This document shows positions 17,054 through 25,078 of a stretch of DNA of 37,218 bases, in pieces. Position numbers and translations under genes: made by a program. This DNA comes from an uncultured Agathobaculum sp. (GTDB lineage: Bacteria > Bacillota > Clostridia > Oscillospirales > Butyricicoccaceae), in contig NZ_CALWUQ010000013.1 in NCBI RefSeq assembly GCF_944384695.1, positions 1-37,218 of the forward strand, written 5' to 3'. Every line of letters begins with the position of its first letter. Position 1 is the stretch's first letter. The notes under the pieces are model-generated. The model did no database searches. It was not told the DNA's origin and worked only from the letters and a program-made list of their open reading frames with translations.

Positions 17054-19447
17054 TTGAAGAAAAGTGTGATTTCCTTCATTGCAGTTATGCTTGTGATTAT
17101 TTTCCTGGGTGTAACGGCAGTGACGGGTGTGTATATTCCGGGGGGCTGGACCATGCCGTTCCGGGACACGGCGGCGTCGGATACCGCTGATACGGCGGAT
17201 ATCACCGCGGATACCGATACGGCTGCGGACAACACCGCGGACGATACGGCAGACCAAACGACAACGGATGACACGGCGGACACCACCGCCGATACCTCGG
17301 GTGAAACCGTGGCGGCATCCCTCAAGGCAATCATCCCGAGTATTCTGGATACCGAAAACGGCATCCGTCTGGGCCTTGATTTGGTCGGCGGTTCGCGTAT
17401 CGTTTATGAAGCACAGATTCCGGACGGCTATGACATGTCCAACCTGTCCGACGATATGAATTCGGTGCAGAAGGTCATCCGCCAGCGCTTGACCGACAAG
17501 GGCTTTACCGAAGCGACCGTCACCCTGACGGGCGACAACCGCGTAACGGTTGAGATTCCGCAGATTACCAATCCGGAAGAGGCCGTGCAGACGCTCGGCA
17601 CCACCGCCCAGCTCGTCTTTATGGACGCGGACGGCAAGGAATGGCTGACCGGTGAGGATGTTGCCAAGGCTTCCTACGGTTACGGCAAGCCGACCGGTTC
17701 AGAGGTGACCGATGTACACTATGTACAGGTGCAGTTCACCAGCGAGGGCCAGCAGAAGTTTGCTGAGGCGACGGCTTCGGTTTCCGCTCGTTCGACCGAA
17801 AACGGCGGCGACGGCACCAACCAGCTGTACATTGTCATGGACGACCAGATTATCTCCTATCCCTCGGTCAGCAGCACCATCGACAGCGACAGCTGTGTGA
17901 TTTCGGGCAGCTTTACCCGCGACAGCGCGCAGGAGCTGGCTGACCTGATTAACGCCGGTCAGATTCCGTTCTCGCTGACGCAGGTTGAGCTTCGTTCGGT
18001 CGGCCCGCAGCTGGGTGCAGATGCAATGCGCACTTCGCTGATTGCAGGCGCAATCGGCGTGCTGCTGGTCTGCCTGTTCATGCTGATTGTCTATCGTATC
18101 CCCGGTCTGGTTGCGTGCCTTGCGCTGGGCTTCTATATCGTGATTGAAGCGCTGATTTTCAGCCTCATCCGCGTCAACCTGTCTTTGCCGGGTATCGCGG
18201 GTATCATCCTGTCAATCGGTATGGCGGTTGATGCCAACGTCGTCATCTTTGAGCGCATCAAGGAAGAACTGCGTGCGGGCAAGACGGTCAAGAGCGCGAT
18301 TGACTCGGGCTTTAAGCGCGCGTTCGCCGCAATCCTGGACTCCAACGTGACCACGCTGATTGCAGCGGCGGTGCTGTTCTTCCTCGGCACCGGTACCATC
18401 GTCGGCTTTGCAACCACGCTGGGCATCGGCGTTATCGTTTCCATGTTCACGGCACTGACCGTGACCCACTTCCTGCTCAACCGCATGGTGGATTTCCATA
18501 TCCGCAGCCCCAAGGCGTATGGCCTGAACGACCATGCCTTGCGTCCGCGCTTTGCCGTGTTGAAGAACTTCAAGATTTTCGGCGGCATCTCGGTTCTGCT
18601 GGTTTTGACCGGTCTGGTTTCGCTGATTCTGCTGCCGTTCGGTCAGAACTTCTTCAATCTGAGCATTGACTTTGCGGGCGGCACCGAGATGGAGTTTGCC
18701 ATGCATCAGACGGTCGACCAGAATCTCCAGACCGAGATTGGCGACCTGTTTGCCGAAGTGACCGGCACAGAGGCATCCTCCGTGACCTCGTCGGGCGACA
18801 ACAATGAAAATGTGCTGATTCGCTCGACCTCGATTGATTCGGAGAAGCGCGAGGCCGTTATCGAAAAGATGACCGAAACCTATGGCCTGACCGAGAATGA
18901 TATTTACAACAACAACGACGTTTCTGCGTCGGTTGGCTCGGACCTGCAGCGCGCCGCATTCCTGTGCGCGATTGTTGCGATTGTGCTGATGCTGATTTAT
19001 ATCACCATCCGCTTTGAGTTGACCAGCGGTTTGGCCGCGATTGTGTGTTTGGTGCACGACCTGCTGATTATGCTGTCGGTTTATGTCTGGCTGCAAATCC
19101 CGTTGGATACCAACTTCATCGCCGCAGCGCTGACCATCTTCGGTTACTCAATCAATGCGTCGATTATCGTATTCGACCGCGTGCGTGAGAATCTCCACAT
19201 CGCGCGCAAGGAGCCGTTTGAGGCGGTGGCTGAGCGCAGCGTATGGCAGACCATGGGCCGTACAATCAATACTTCGCTCACCACGCTGTTCACGGTCGGC
19301 ATGATTTATATTCTGGGTGTGCCGTCGCTCAAGCAGTTCACCCTGCCGCTTATCGTCGGTATTCTGGTGGGCGCATGGTCGTCTATCATGCTGTCCTCCA
19401 GCCTGTGGGGCTTCTTCCGCAAGAAATTCCGCAAAAAGCGCATCTGA
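17054..19447 (+). CDS. secDF: Fused protein translocase subunit SecDF
   Basis: A proton-driven RND-family membrane protein that helps SecYEG finish exporting proteins. SecD and SecF are fused in one 797-residue chain, as in Bacillus. TM1 (about 5-28) is followed by the SecD periplasmic part with GIRLGLDLVGGSRIVYEAQ, then the RND helices with LPGIAGIILSIGMAVDANVVIFERIKEE (Asp393 by position). The SecF half starts near 510 with its own helix, IDFAGGTEMEF, VHDLLIMLSVYVW and GYSINASIIVFDRVREN. Residues 38-82, right after TM1, are almost only Asp, Thr and Ala, an insert not usual in SecD. The start is TTG, 8 bases after GGAGG. The upstream yajC gene often found with secD is absent here. Confidence 0.95.
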   Translation: MKKSVISFIAVMLVIIFLGVTAVTGVYIPGGWTMPFRDTAASDTADTADITADTDTAADNTADDTADQTTTDDTADTTADTSGETVAASLKAIIPSILDTENGIRLGLDLVGGSRIVYEAQIPDGYDMSNLSDDMNSVQKVIRQRLTDKGFTEATVTLTGDNRVTVEIPQITNPEEAVQTLGTTAQLVFMDADGKEWLTGEDVAKASYGYGKPTGSEVTDVHYVQVQFTSEGQQKFAEATASVSARSTENGGDGTNQLYIVMDDQIISYPSVSSTIDSDSCVISGSFTRDSAQELADLINAGQIPFSLTQVELRSVGPQLGADAMRTSLIAGAIGVLLVCLFMLIVYRIPGLVACLALGFYIVIEALIFSLIRVNLSLPGIAGIILSIGMAVDANVVIFERIKEELRAGKTVKSAIDSGFKRAFAAILDSNVTTLIAAAVLFFLGTGTIVGFATTLGIGVIVSMFTALTVTHFLLNRMVDFHIRSPKAYGLNDHALRPRFAVLKNFKIFGGISVLLVLTGLVSLILLPFGQNFFNLSIDFAGGTEMEFAMHQTVDQNLQTEIGDLFAEVTGTEASSVTSSGDNNENVLIRSTSIDSEKREAVIEKMTETYGLTENDIYNNNDVSASVGSDLQRAAFLCAIVAIVLMLIYITIRFELTSGLAAIVCLVHDLLIMLSVYVWLQIPLDTNFIAAALTIFGYSINASIIVFDRVRENLHIARKEPFEAVAERSVWQTMGRTINTSLTTLFTVGMIYILGVPSLKQFTLPLIVGILVGAWSSIMLSSSLWGFFRKKFRKKRI
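17165..17299 (+). repeat. Low-complexity Asp/Thr/Ala coding repeat in secDF
   Basis: Codons 38-82 of secDF are built of degenerate GATACGGCG- and GACACCGCC-like units giving TAD, DTAD and TADT repeats. Of 45 residues, 40 are Asp, Thr or Ala. The repeat character makes it prone to length change by slippage. Confidence 0.8.
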
Positions 19448-19457
19448 TTGACATTAT

Positions 19458-19486
19458 AAAAGGCCGGGCAATGCGCCCGGCCTTTT
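19458..19486 (+). terminator. Rho-independent terminator of secDF
   Basis: AAAAGGCCGGGC and GCCCGGCCTTTT pair perfectly around a 5-base loop, ten bases after the secDF stop. Confidence 0.9.
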
Positions 19487-19589
19487 GCCGGTCTGTGTCG
19501 GCAGACTGCGGCGCAGTCCGGACGGCAAGAGAGACAAACCGGATGGATGAATTGTAGGTCTATCCCGGAAAAGAGAAGGGAGGAAAGTC

Positions 19590-20381
19590 ATGCGAATCGG
19601 AATGTCGACCGCTTGTTTTTATCCGCAGTCGCTGGAAGAGGTGCTGCCGATTATCGCAGGTTTGGGTGTGCGCGCGGTTGAAATCTTTTTCAATACGGAA
19701 AGTGAGTTTTCGCCGCGCTTTTATGAGGAATTGGGCGCGCAGGCGCGCAGCTTGGGACTGGATGTGGTGTCCGTGCATCCATATACTTCGCTGATGGAGG
19801 GGATGCTGCTGTTTTCCGATTACACGCGCCGCACAGAGGACGGGCTGATGCAGTATCAGCGGTATTTCGAGTGCGCGGCGGCGTTAGGCGCACGGTTTTT
19901 CACCTTCCATGGCGAGCGCAATATGGGGCAGCAGGATGATACGGCGCGTTGGGAGCGGAAATGCGCGATTTACCGGCGGTTGTGCGAAATCAGCGCGGCC
20001 TGCGGTGTGACGCTCGCACAGGAGAACGTAGCGTGGTGCCGTTCGCGCGACCCGGCGTTTGTGCATGCTTTGTATCGTGATGTGCCGGAATTGCGTTATA
20101 CGCTGGACATTAAGCAGGCTTACCGTGCAGGGCAGAGCTGGAAAGCGTTTATGGACGCAATGGGGGAGCGGTTGGTCAACGTGCATATCAATGACTTTTC
20201 CGCCGAACAAAGCTGTCTGCTGCCCGGCGCAGGCTCAATGGATTATGCATCGTTCTTTTCCCGTCTGCGCAAGGAGGGGTATGACGGGCACACGATGATT
20301 GAGGTATATCGCTCCAATTTCGGCGCACCGGAGGAATTGGGGCGGGCGATACGCACGCTGAGCCGGTTTGCATCTGTGTGA
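19590..20381 (+). CDS. Sugar phosphate isomerase/epimerase-like TIM-barrel protein
   Basis: A 263-residue protein of the AP endonuclease 2 / xylose isomerase-like TIM-barrel family, whose members isomerise or epimerise sugars and inositol derivatives with a divalent metal. Likely metal ligands on barrel strands are in VSVHPYTS, FTFHGERN, LAQENVAW, YTLDIKQA, VNVHINDF and MIEVYRS. The N-terminus MRIGMSTACFYP fits strand 1, and GAGSMDYASFFSRL is the common loop near the end. GGGAGG lies about 9 bases upstream of the ATG. It stands alone between the secDF terminator and nrdR, so its substrate cannot be told from context; an endonuclease IV role is unlikely because the family-specific Zn3 motif set is not evident. 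Confidence 0.8.
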   Translation: MRIGMSTACFYPQSLEEVLPIIAGLGVRAVEIFFNTESEFSPRFYEELGAQARSLGLDVVSVHPYTSLMEGMLLFSDYTRRTEDGLMQYQRYFECAAALGARFFTFHGERNMGQQDDTARWERKCAIYRRLCEISAACGVTLAQENVAWCRSRDPAFVHALYRDVPELRYTLDIKQAYRAGQSWKAFMDAMGERLVNVHINDFSAEQSCLLPGAGSMDYASFFSRLRKEGYDGHTMIEVYRSNFGAPEELGRAIRTLSRFASV

Positions 20382-20417
20382 TAGACGAAAAGTGGGATGC
20401 AGATTTAGGTGCGTTGA

Positions 20418-20447
20418 TTGACTTTATACCACAAGCGGTGGTATAAT
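20418..20447 (+). promoter_or_regulatory. nrdR promoter with overlapping inverted repeat
   Basis: TTGACT at 20418-20423 and TATAAT at 20442-20447 with 18 bases between. A perfect 8-bp inverted repeat, TATACCAC at 20425-20432 and GTGGTATA at 20438-20445, fills the spacer and covers most of the -10 box, so a bound repressor would block RNA polymerase. It does not look like the usual NrdR box. Confidence 0.7.
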
Positions 20448-20493
20448 AGGGGAAAATGAAGGATGATATACCGGTTTGTAAGGGGGAAACGCA

Positions 20494-20949
20494 ATGAAAT
20501 GTCCGTTTTGCGGATTTGATGACAGCAAGGTTGTCGATTCCAGACCGACCGACGAGGGAACAAGTATCCGTCGCCGCAGGGAATGTCTCAAATGTCTCAA
20601 GCGTTTTACCACTTATGAAACCGTGGAGCGGATGCCGCTCATGCTGGTTAAGCGGGATGGCACGCGGCAGGCCTATGACCGGCAGAAGCTGCTGAACGGA
20701 TTGGTGAAGGCGTGCGAAAAGCGGCCGGTATCGCTCATCCAACTGGAACAGATTGTGGATAGCGTGGAGCAGCGCGTGTTTGGTTCGCTGGAAACCGAGG
20801 TGTCCAGTAAAGTGATTGGAGAGCTGGTCATGGAGCAGCTGCGCAAGGTAGATGAGGTCGCCTATGTGCGTTTTGCTTCGGTCTATCGGCAGTTTAAGGA
20901 CATCAACACCTTCATGGAGGAACTCAATACCCTGCTGAAGGATAAGTGA
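20494..20949 (+). CDS. nrdR: Transcriptional repressor NrdR
   Basis: Represses ribonucleotide reductase genes when dATP/ATP is bound. The 151-residue protein has the N-terminal zinc ribbon [15 protein letters not shown] and [12 protein letters not shown] (two CxxC pairs), followed by the ATP-cone domain from about residue 49 ([23 protein letters not shown]). Length is normal. AAGGGGGAA lies about 7 bases ahead of the ATG. It is transcribed alone, from a promoter overlapped by an inverted repeat to a terminator at about 21021. It is the last housekeeping gene before the mobile region. Confidence 0.95.
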   Translation: MKCPFCGFDDSKVVDSRPTDEGTSIRRRRECLKCLKRFTTYETVERMPLMLVKRDGTRQAYDRQKLLNGLVKACEKRPVSLIQLEQIVDSVEQRVFGSLETEVSSKVIGELVMEQLRKVDEVAYVRFASVYRQFKDINTFMEELNTLLKDK

Positions 20950-21020
20950 TTGTTAACCTCCCTCACAAAACCGGCATAATGTCCGGGAAAAAGCGCATAA
21001 ACCGGGAAAAGAAGAACGAG

Positions 21021-21055
21021 GACTCAAGGCATGGAAAGTGCTTTGGGTCTTTTTT
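21021..21055 (+). terminator. Rho-independent terminator downstream of nrdR
   Basis: GACTCAAGGCA and TGCTTTGGGTC pair over 11 positions (two G-T wobbles) around a 7-base loop, followed by six T. The first of the features in the 716 bases between nrdR and tnsA, which hold no convincing gene. Confidence 0.75.
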
Positions 21056-21173
21056 GTTGCGCAAAAATGGCTTGAAAAGGGGGATAAAAGTTCTGAAAAA
21101 GAGAAGTAGGGAAACGGGGGAAAAGAAAAAATGTCGATTTTAGAGAGATTTTCGGCCTGTTTTAGGTAAGACG

Positions 21174-21246
21174 GAATGGAAAAGGGAGGAATTGGAGCAG
21201 ATCGAACGGAATGGGGTTGGAATGGATAGAGAATGGATGAGAATGG
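21174..21246. repeat. Degenerate GAATGG repeats in a purine-rich tract
   Basis: GAATGG occurs five times (21174, 21209, 21220, 21231, 21241), with a near match GAATTGG at about 21188 and AAATGG at 21251. The + strand here is strongly G/A rich from about 21060. No coding sense was seen. Confidence 0.5.
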
Positions 21247-21296
21247 GACAAATGGGGCGCATTTAACATAGAAAAGTTCCGAATCTCGCGTCACGC

Positions 21297-21644
21297 AATT
21301 ATTCGGAGTTTACAGTTCCTTACAGATATTGGACGTAGCATGTGAGAAAAATCCGGCTCAAACGGCCAAAAAAGTGCGTTTTTTACGGAAAAATTGCTTG
21401 TTTTTGCAGGGATAATAACAGGGAGTTTAAGGATAATTGCAATTATACGAAGATTTTCGAGATGGATAGAGGAAAGAAAATAGTAGAAATATTTTGCATT
21501 TTAGGCTGAAATACTGGTTTAAGGGTAGTTTGCGTTGTAAAAAGTTCGGAAATTTATTTTTCGGAAATAATGGATTTATGCGGACATTTTAGAGGCAAAC
21601 CGCAAAAAGCTCAGCGTAATTCAGAGAATTATTCGAAGGTTTTC
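21297..21644 (+). repeat. Three copies of a 12-mer, candidate TnsB-binding sites
   Basis: AATTATTCGGAG (21297), AATTATACGAAG (21441) and AATTATTCGAAG (21627) are in the same orientation, each followed by a T-rich stretch (GTTT, ATTTTC, GTTTTC). A weaker relative lies near 21554 (TTTTTCGGAAAT). Tn7-like elements carry several ~20-bp transposase-binding repeats at each end, and this region is just upstream of the tnsA gene, so these may be left-end sites. The exact element end and a target duplication were not found. Confidence 0.4.
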
Positions 21645-21665
21645 TGTTTTAAAGGAGGGTGCGTC

Positions 21666-22049
21666 ATGGAAAAGCAGGGCAAACGAACAAGAGAAATCCG
21701 CTTTTACAGCCAAAAGAACCAAGCGATGTGCAGTGTTCACTCGGCCGGTGCGCGGGACTACACCAAATGGTTGGAGGAACGCGAGGATGTGCGCGGTTAC
21801 GAAGCCAATATTGCTTGGAACACCGCCTTTCTCAGTCGGATTGATCGCGTGGATATTCGTGGTTCGTACCTCACTACGGACTGGACAAGCGATTTCAAGC
21901 TGTTTTTCACAGACGGACATATCGGCATCCGGGAGATGATCCTGAAACGGAAGTTACATGAGCGCGCCTATGTGGAAAAGCTGGAGCTGTCTCGGCGGTA
22001 CTGGAAAGCACAGGGCATTGAGGATTGGAAACTGGTAATGGAGGAATGA
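21666..22049 (+). CDS. tnsA: Short TnsA-like transposon endonuclease
   Basis: Probably the 5'-strand-cutting subunit of a Tn7-like transposase. The 127-residue protein matches the TnsA nuclease pattern: a likely first acidic residue Glu46 in RGYEANI, Asp76 in WTSDFKLFFTDG, and the C-terminal KLELSRRYWKAQGIEDWKLV segment that follows the nuclease core in TnsA proteins. It is less than half the length of Tn7 TnsA and lacks the C-terminal TnsC-binding domain. At the usual E/Q-x-K motif it reads GIREMILK, so the expected Lys is not in place (Lys94 is nearby). The ATG was chosen because AAAGGAGG lies 7 bases upstream. It is followed 2 bp later by the DDE transposase gene. Identification rests on pattern and context. 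Confidence 0.65.
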   Translation: MEKQGKRTREIRFYSQKNQAMCSVHSAGARDYTKWLEEREDVRGYEANIAWNTAFLSRIDRVDIRGSYLTTDWTSDFKLFFTDGHIGIREMILKRKLHERAYVEKLELSRRYWKAQGIEDWKLVMEE

Positions 22050-22051
22050 GC

Positions 22052-23773
22052 ATGTTTATCAAGGTGCTGGAGGAGATCTACCATGTGCTGCGGCAGGAAA
22101 CAGACGGCTGCTGGGTGATCCGGTTCGAGAATCCGCAGCGACCGCAGTTTCTATCTGCTGCACAAATGGAGGTCTGTCAGCGTGTGCCTGCTCCCAAACG
22201 GTATCTGCAAAGCACGGATGCGAAACGAAAACCCAGCAAAGCAGAAACGAAAAAGACCGCCATGCTGCAACCAATGCTTAGCGATCCATTCTGCATTTCA
22301 GATTACAAACGGCGAAAGGAATTATCTGAGCAGATTGCAGAAAAGCACCACACCACACCGAGACGGATCTACCAGCTGTACCTGTTGTATCTGGCACAAG
22401 ACAGCCTGATGCCAAAACCGAGAGCGACTTGTTCGGGTGAGCAAACCGATATTCAGCGTATCTTCCAGCAAACTATCGAAACGCTGTATTACTCAGCCAA
22501 GCGTCCGTCTTTGCGGTCAGTCTACGACTGCATGCTGCTCGAGCACTTTACGGATGATAACGGCAAACTGTTGGAAGGTCACCCGACATGGAGCAGCTTC
22601 CGGCAGTACTACTACTCTCATGGCTTGCACAAGGGCAGCCAGAAGCAGATCAGCAGGGAGGGCCTGACCAACTACCAGCGCAATCACCGGATGCTGTTCG
22701 GCAACGCGCAGAACTGGAAAAGCCAGATCGGGTGCTATCAGATGGATGCCACGCAGGGAGACCTCTATCTGGTGTCCAGCCTTGACCCAAACACCGTGAT
22801 TGGCAGACCGAACCTGTATCTGGCGGTCGATACGGTCACCGGTCTGATCGCCGGATTTTACGCAGGCATGGAAGCCGGAGAGCAGGCGGTGCTGTATTGT
22901 ATAGCCAACGCTGCGCAGGACAAGGTAAAATTCTGTGCCAAGTACGGCATCACGATCACCGCAGATCAATGGTCGAGCGCAGGACTGCCGGGAGAGATCG
23001 TTACAGACCGTGGCCGGGAGTTTTGTGGGTCGCGAATTGACGCACTCTGTAAACGGTATGGCATCGAACGCGAAAGTCTGCCTCCTTTTAGACCTGACCA
23101 AAAGGGACTGGTGGAAAAGAGCTTCGGACTGATTCAAAACAGCTATACGTCTGCATTGCGGGGTAAGGGCATGATCGAGCCGGACGCACAGGAACGCTGG
23201 GCGACTGACTACCGCAAGCAGGCATCGCTCACCATGAACGATTACATCAAGCTGCTGATTCATACGATCATTTACCTCAACAGCGCGCGTGTGTTACGCA
23301 ATTATCCTCTTACAGACGAGATGCTGCGCGACCATGTGACACCAACGGCATCCGGATTGTGGCACTGGTTTACCGAGATGGGACGGAGCAGCTTGCTGGA
23401 ACTCGACCCGCAGGAATACGAGTTGCTGGCATTGTCGCAGGGAGAAGCTACCGTAGACCGGCATGGCGTGCGTTTTCGTGGCTTCCACTATGGCGCACCG
23501 GCCTTTCGCAGTCTGCTGGAAAGGCTGAGGAACAGCAAGGTAACCGTGGCATATGACCCGGAACGCACCGATCTTTTGTATCTGGTGCAGGATGACGAGT
23601 ATGTGAGATTGCCGCTGACCAAAGCGTGCAGCAGATACCGCAGCCAGTCCTATACCGAAGCACAGCAATACCGTGCCGTAGAGCAGGACGCGAAACAGCA
23701 GTGCAGCGCAGCCGAAACACAGGCTCGGGTCGATCTGATGCGGGACATCCAGACCATCACAACCAAACGATAA
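22052..23773 (+). CDS. tnsB: DDE transposase, TnsB-like (Tn7 family)
   Basis: The strand-transfer transposase of the element. The 573-residue protein has an RNase H-fold integrase core with the catalytic triad Asp232 (YQMDATQGD), Asp319 (VTDRGREF) and Glu355 (GLVEKSFG), a D-35-E spacing. The N-terminal ~200 residues are DNA-binding (a helical LSEQIAEKHHTTPRRIYQLYLLY segment looks like a helix-turn-helix). A Mu-type C-terminal beta-barrel follows (EYELLALSQGEATVDRHGVRFRG, with GVRF and YDP motifs). The ATG at this position has GGAGG 7 bases upstream; another ATG six bases earlier overlaps the tnsA stop but is too close to that site. The frame is open throughout. Confidence 0.85.
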   Translation: MFIKVLEEIYHVLRQETDGCWVIRFENPQRPQFLSAAQMEVCQRVPAPKRYLQSTDAKRKPSKAETKKTAMLQPMLSDPFCISDYKRRKELSEQIAEKHHTTPRRIYQLYLLYLAQDSLMPKPRATCSGEQTDIQRIFQQTIETLYYSAKRPSLRSVYDCMLLEHFTDDNGKLLEGHPTWSSFRQYYYSHGLHKGSQKQISREGLTNYQRNHRMLFGNAQNWKSQIGCYQMDATQGDLYLVSSLDPNTVIGRPNLYLAVDTVTGLIAGFYAGMEAGEQAVLYCIANAAQDKVKFCAKYGITITADQWSSAGLPGEIVTDRGREFCGSRIDALCKRYGIERESLPPFRPDQKGLVEKSFGLIQNSYTSALRGKGMIEPDAQERWATDYRKQASLTMNDYIKLLIHTIIYLNSARVLRNYPLTDEMLRDHVTPTASGLWHWFTEMGRSSLLELDPQEYELLALSQGEATVDRHGVRFRGFHYGAPAFRSLLERLRNSKVTVAYDPERTDLLYLVQDDEYVRLPLTKACSRYRSQSYTEAQQYRAVEQDAKQQCSAAETQARVDLMRDIQTITTKR

Positions 23774-23788
23774 AAGGAGGAAAGCACC

Positions 23789-25078
23789 ATGTCGGACAAT
23801 CCTTATCTGGACAGTGTACCCGAAGAGCTGAGCAAATCAGACTTCGTACAGCAAATCAAAAGCACACCCGATTTTGCAGGTGTGCCGATGAACAACCGCA
23901 TCGCCAAACTGGGCGAGCTGTTTGTGCCGATGGATTATATGTACACGGTCTATGATCTGCTGCTTCGCGCAATCCGCATCACCTATCTGACCATCACTAT
24001 GCTGGACACGATCCGCCAGATACAGGGGCTGCGGCAGGAGAGCGCTGCCAGCTTCGCAACAGAGGCGGAGAGTGGTTCGATTCTGGGGGTTGCCGGTGTC
24101 GGAAAAAGCTCGACGGTCCGGCGGTGCTTGTCCCTCATTCCTCAGTGCGTGACCCACAGCGAATACAACGGCAAACCATTCTACAAAAAGCAGATCCTGC
24201 ATCTGTTTGTCGAGTGCCCGTCCGACTGTTCGGTGAAAACACTGGCGTACAGCATCATTGCAGCCGTGGACCGTGCAATCGGTTCGGAGTATTTTCGGTT
24301 TGCTGCCAAACAGAGCCGGTTGTCCGCAAGCGCACTGGTGACGCAGGTGAAAATCATCTGCCTGAACCATGCGGTCGGTGTGATCGTGGTCGATGAGATC
24401 CAGAACGCGATTCAGACAGCGGTACATAACAGGTAGGTAAGACCGCTCATCAAGTTTCTGGTAGAGCTGGTCAACGAAACCTGCACCAGCATTTACTTTA
24501 TCGGTACTTCGGAGGCAGAACAGCTGTTTTGCCAGCAGGAGCATTTACAGCGCCGTACCCGTGGACTTCGGCTTTTGCCCTTGCGTCCGGATGCAGGATA
24601 TCGTCAGTTTCTCGAGCAGATCTGGCAGTTTCAGATCACGGAAACGTACATGCCGCTTACCGACCGTGTGGCTAATCTGATCTATGACCACTCCGGCGGG
24701 ATTCCATCTTACATCATGCAGATTTTCCAGCAGGGACAGGCACAGACCATTCAGGCCGGGCGGGAGCAGATGGATGAAAAGCTGCTCAAACAGGGCATTG
24801 AGCTGCTCAACCTGAGTGTGCCCAAGAAGTTCCCAACCGGGATATCGCTTTCGGATTTTACGGTGTCCGAGGTTGTGAGCGAGCCTGCCGCACTTCCAAA
24901 GCATCCAGTTCAGAAGGAGCCGCAGGAAGTACCTCGTCTGTACGCCAACCCTCGTGGTCGCAAAGCCGTGAGCAGAAACAATCTTGATTTGATTGAACTG
25001 TGGAAACGCAAGCAGGAGACAGAGAAAATCGTACAGGACATGGAGAACTTGGGATTGATAGAGAGGGGATTGCCATGA
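23789..25078 (+). pseudogene. tnsC: TnsC-like AAA ATPase, interrupted by one amber codon
   Basis: The regulator ATPase that links the transposase to the target-recognition protein. Walker A is GVAGVGKSS (residues 100-108) and Walker B is VIVVDEIQNA (Asp202, Glu203). The frame stops at TAG (24434-24436, codon 216), yet it continues open in the same frame for 214 more codons with the expected AAA parts: KFLVELVNE, the sensor strand IYFIGTSEAEQLF, HLQRRTRGLRLLPL, and a helical lid with SGGIPSYIMQIF. So one base change interrupts an otherwise whole 429-residue protein. The most economical view is a CAG-to-TAG mutation and a pseudogene; readthrough, a split product or a sequencing error are alternatives. 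Its ATG is preceded by AAAGGAGG, and its stop overlaps the tniQ start as ATGA. Confidence 0.8.

Noticed and set aside
19504..19518. GACTGCG-G-CGCAGTC palindrome after the secDF terminator
   Set aside because: Short with a one-base centre and no further context; likely chance in GC-rich DNA.
20946..21294. Small open frames on both strands after nrdR
   Set aside because: Low-complexity Lys/Arg- or Phe/Ser/Pro-rich products, no ribosome binding site, and a terminator lies inside the + strand one.
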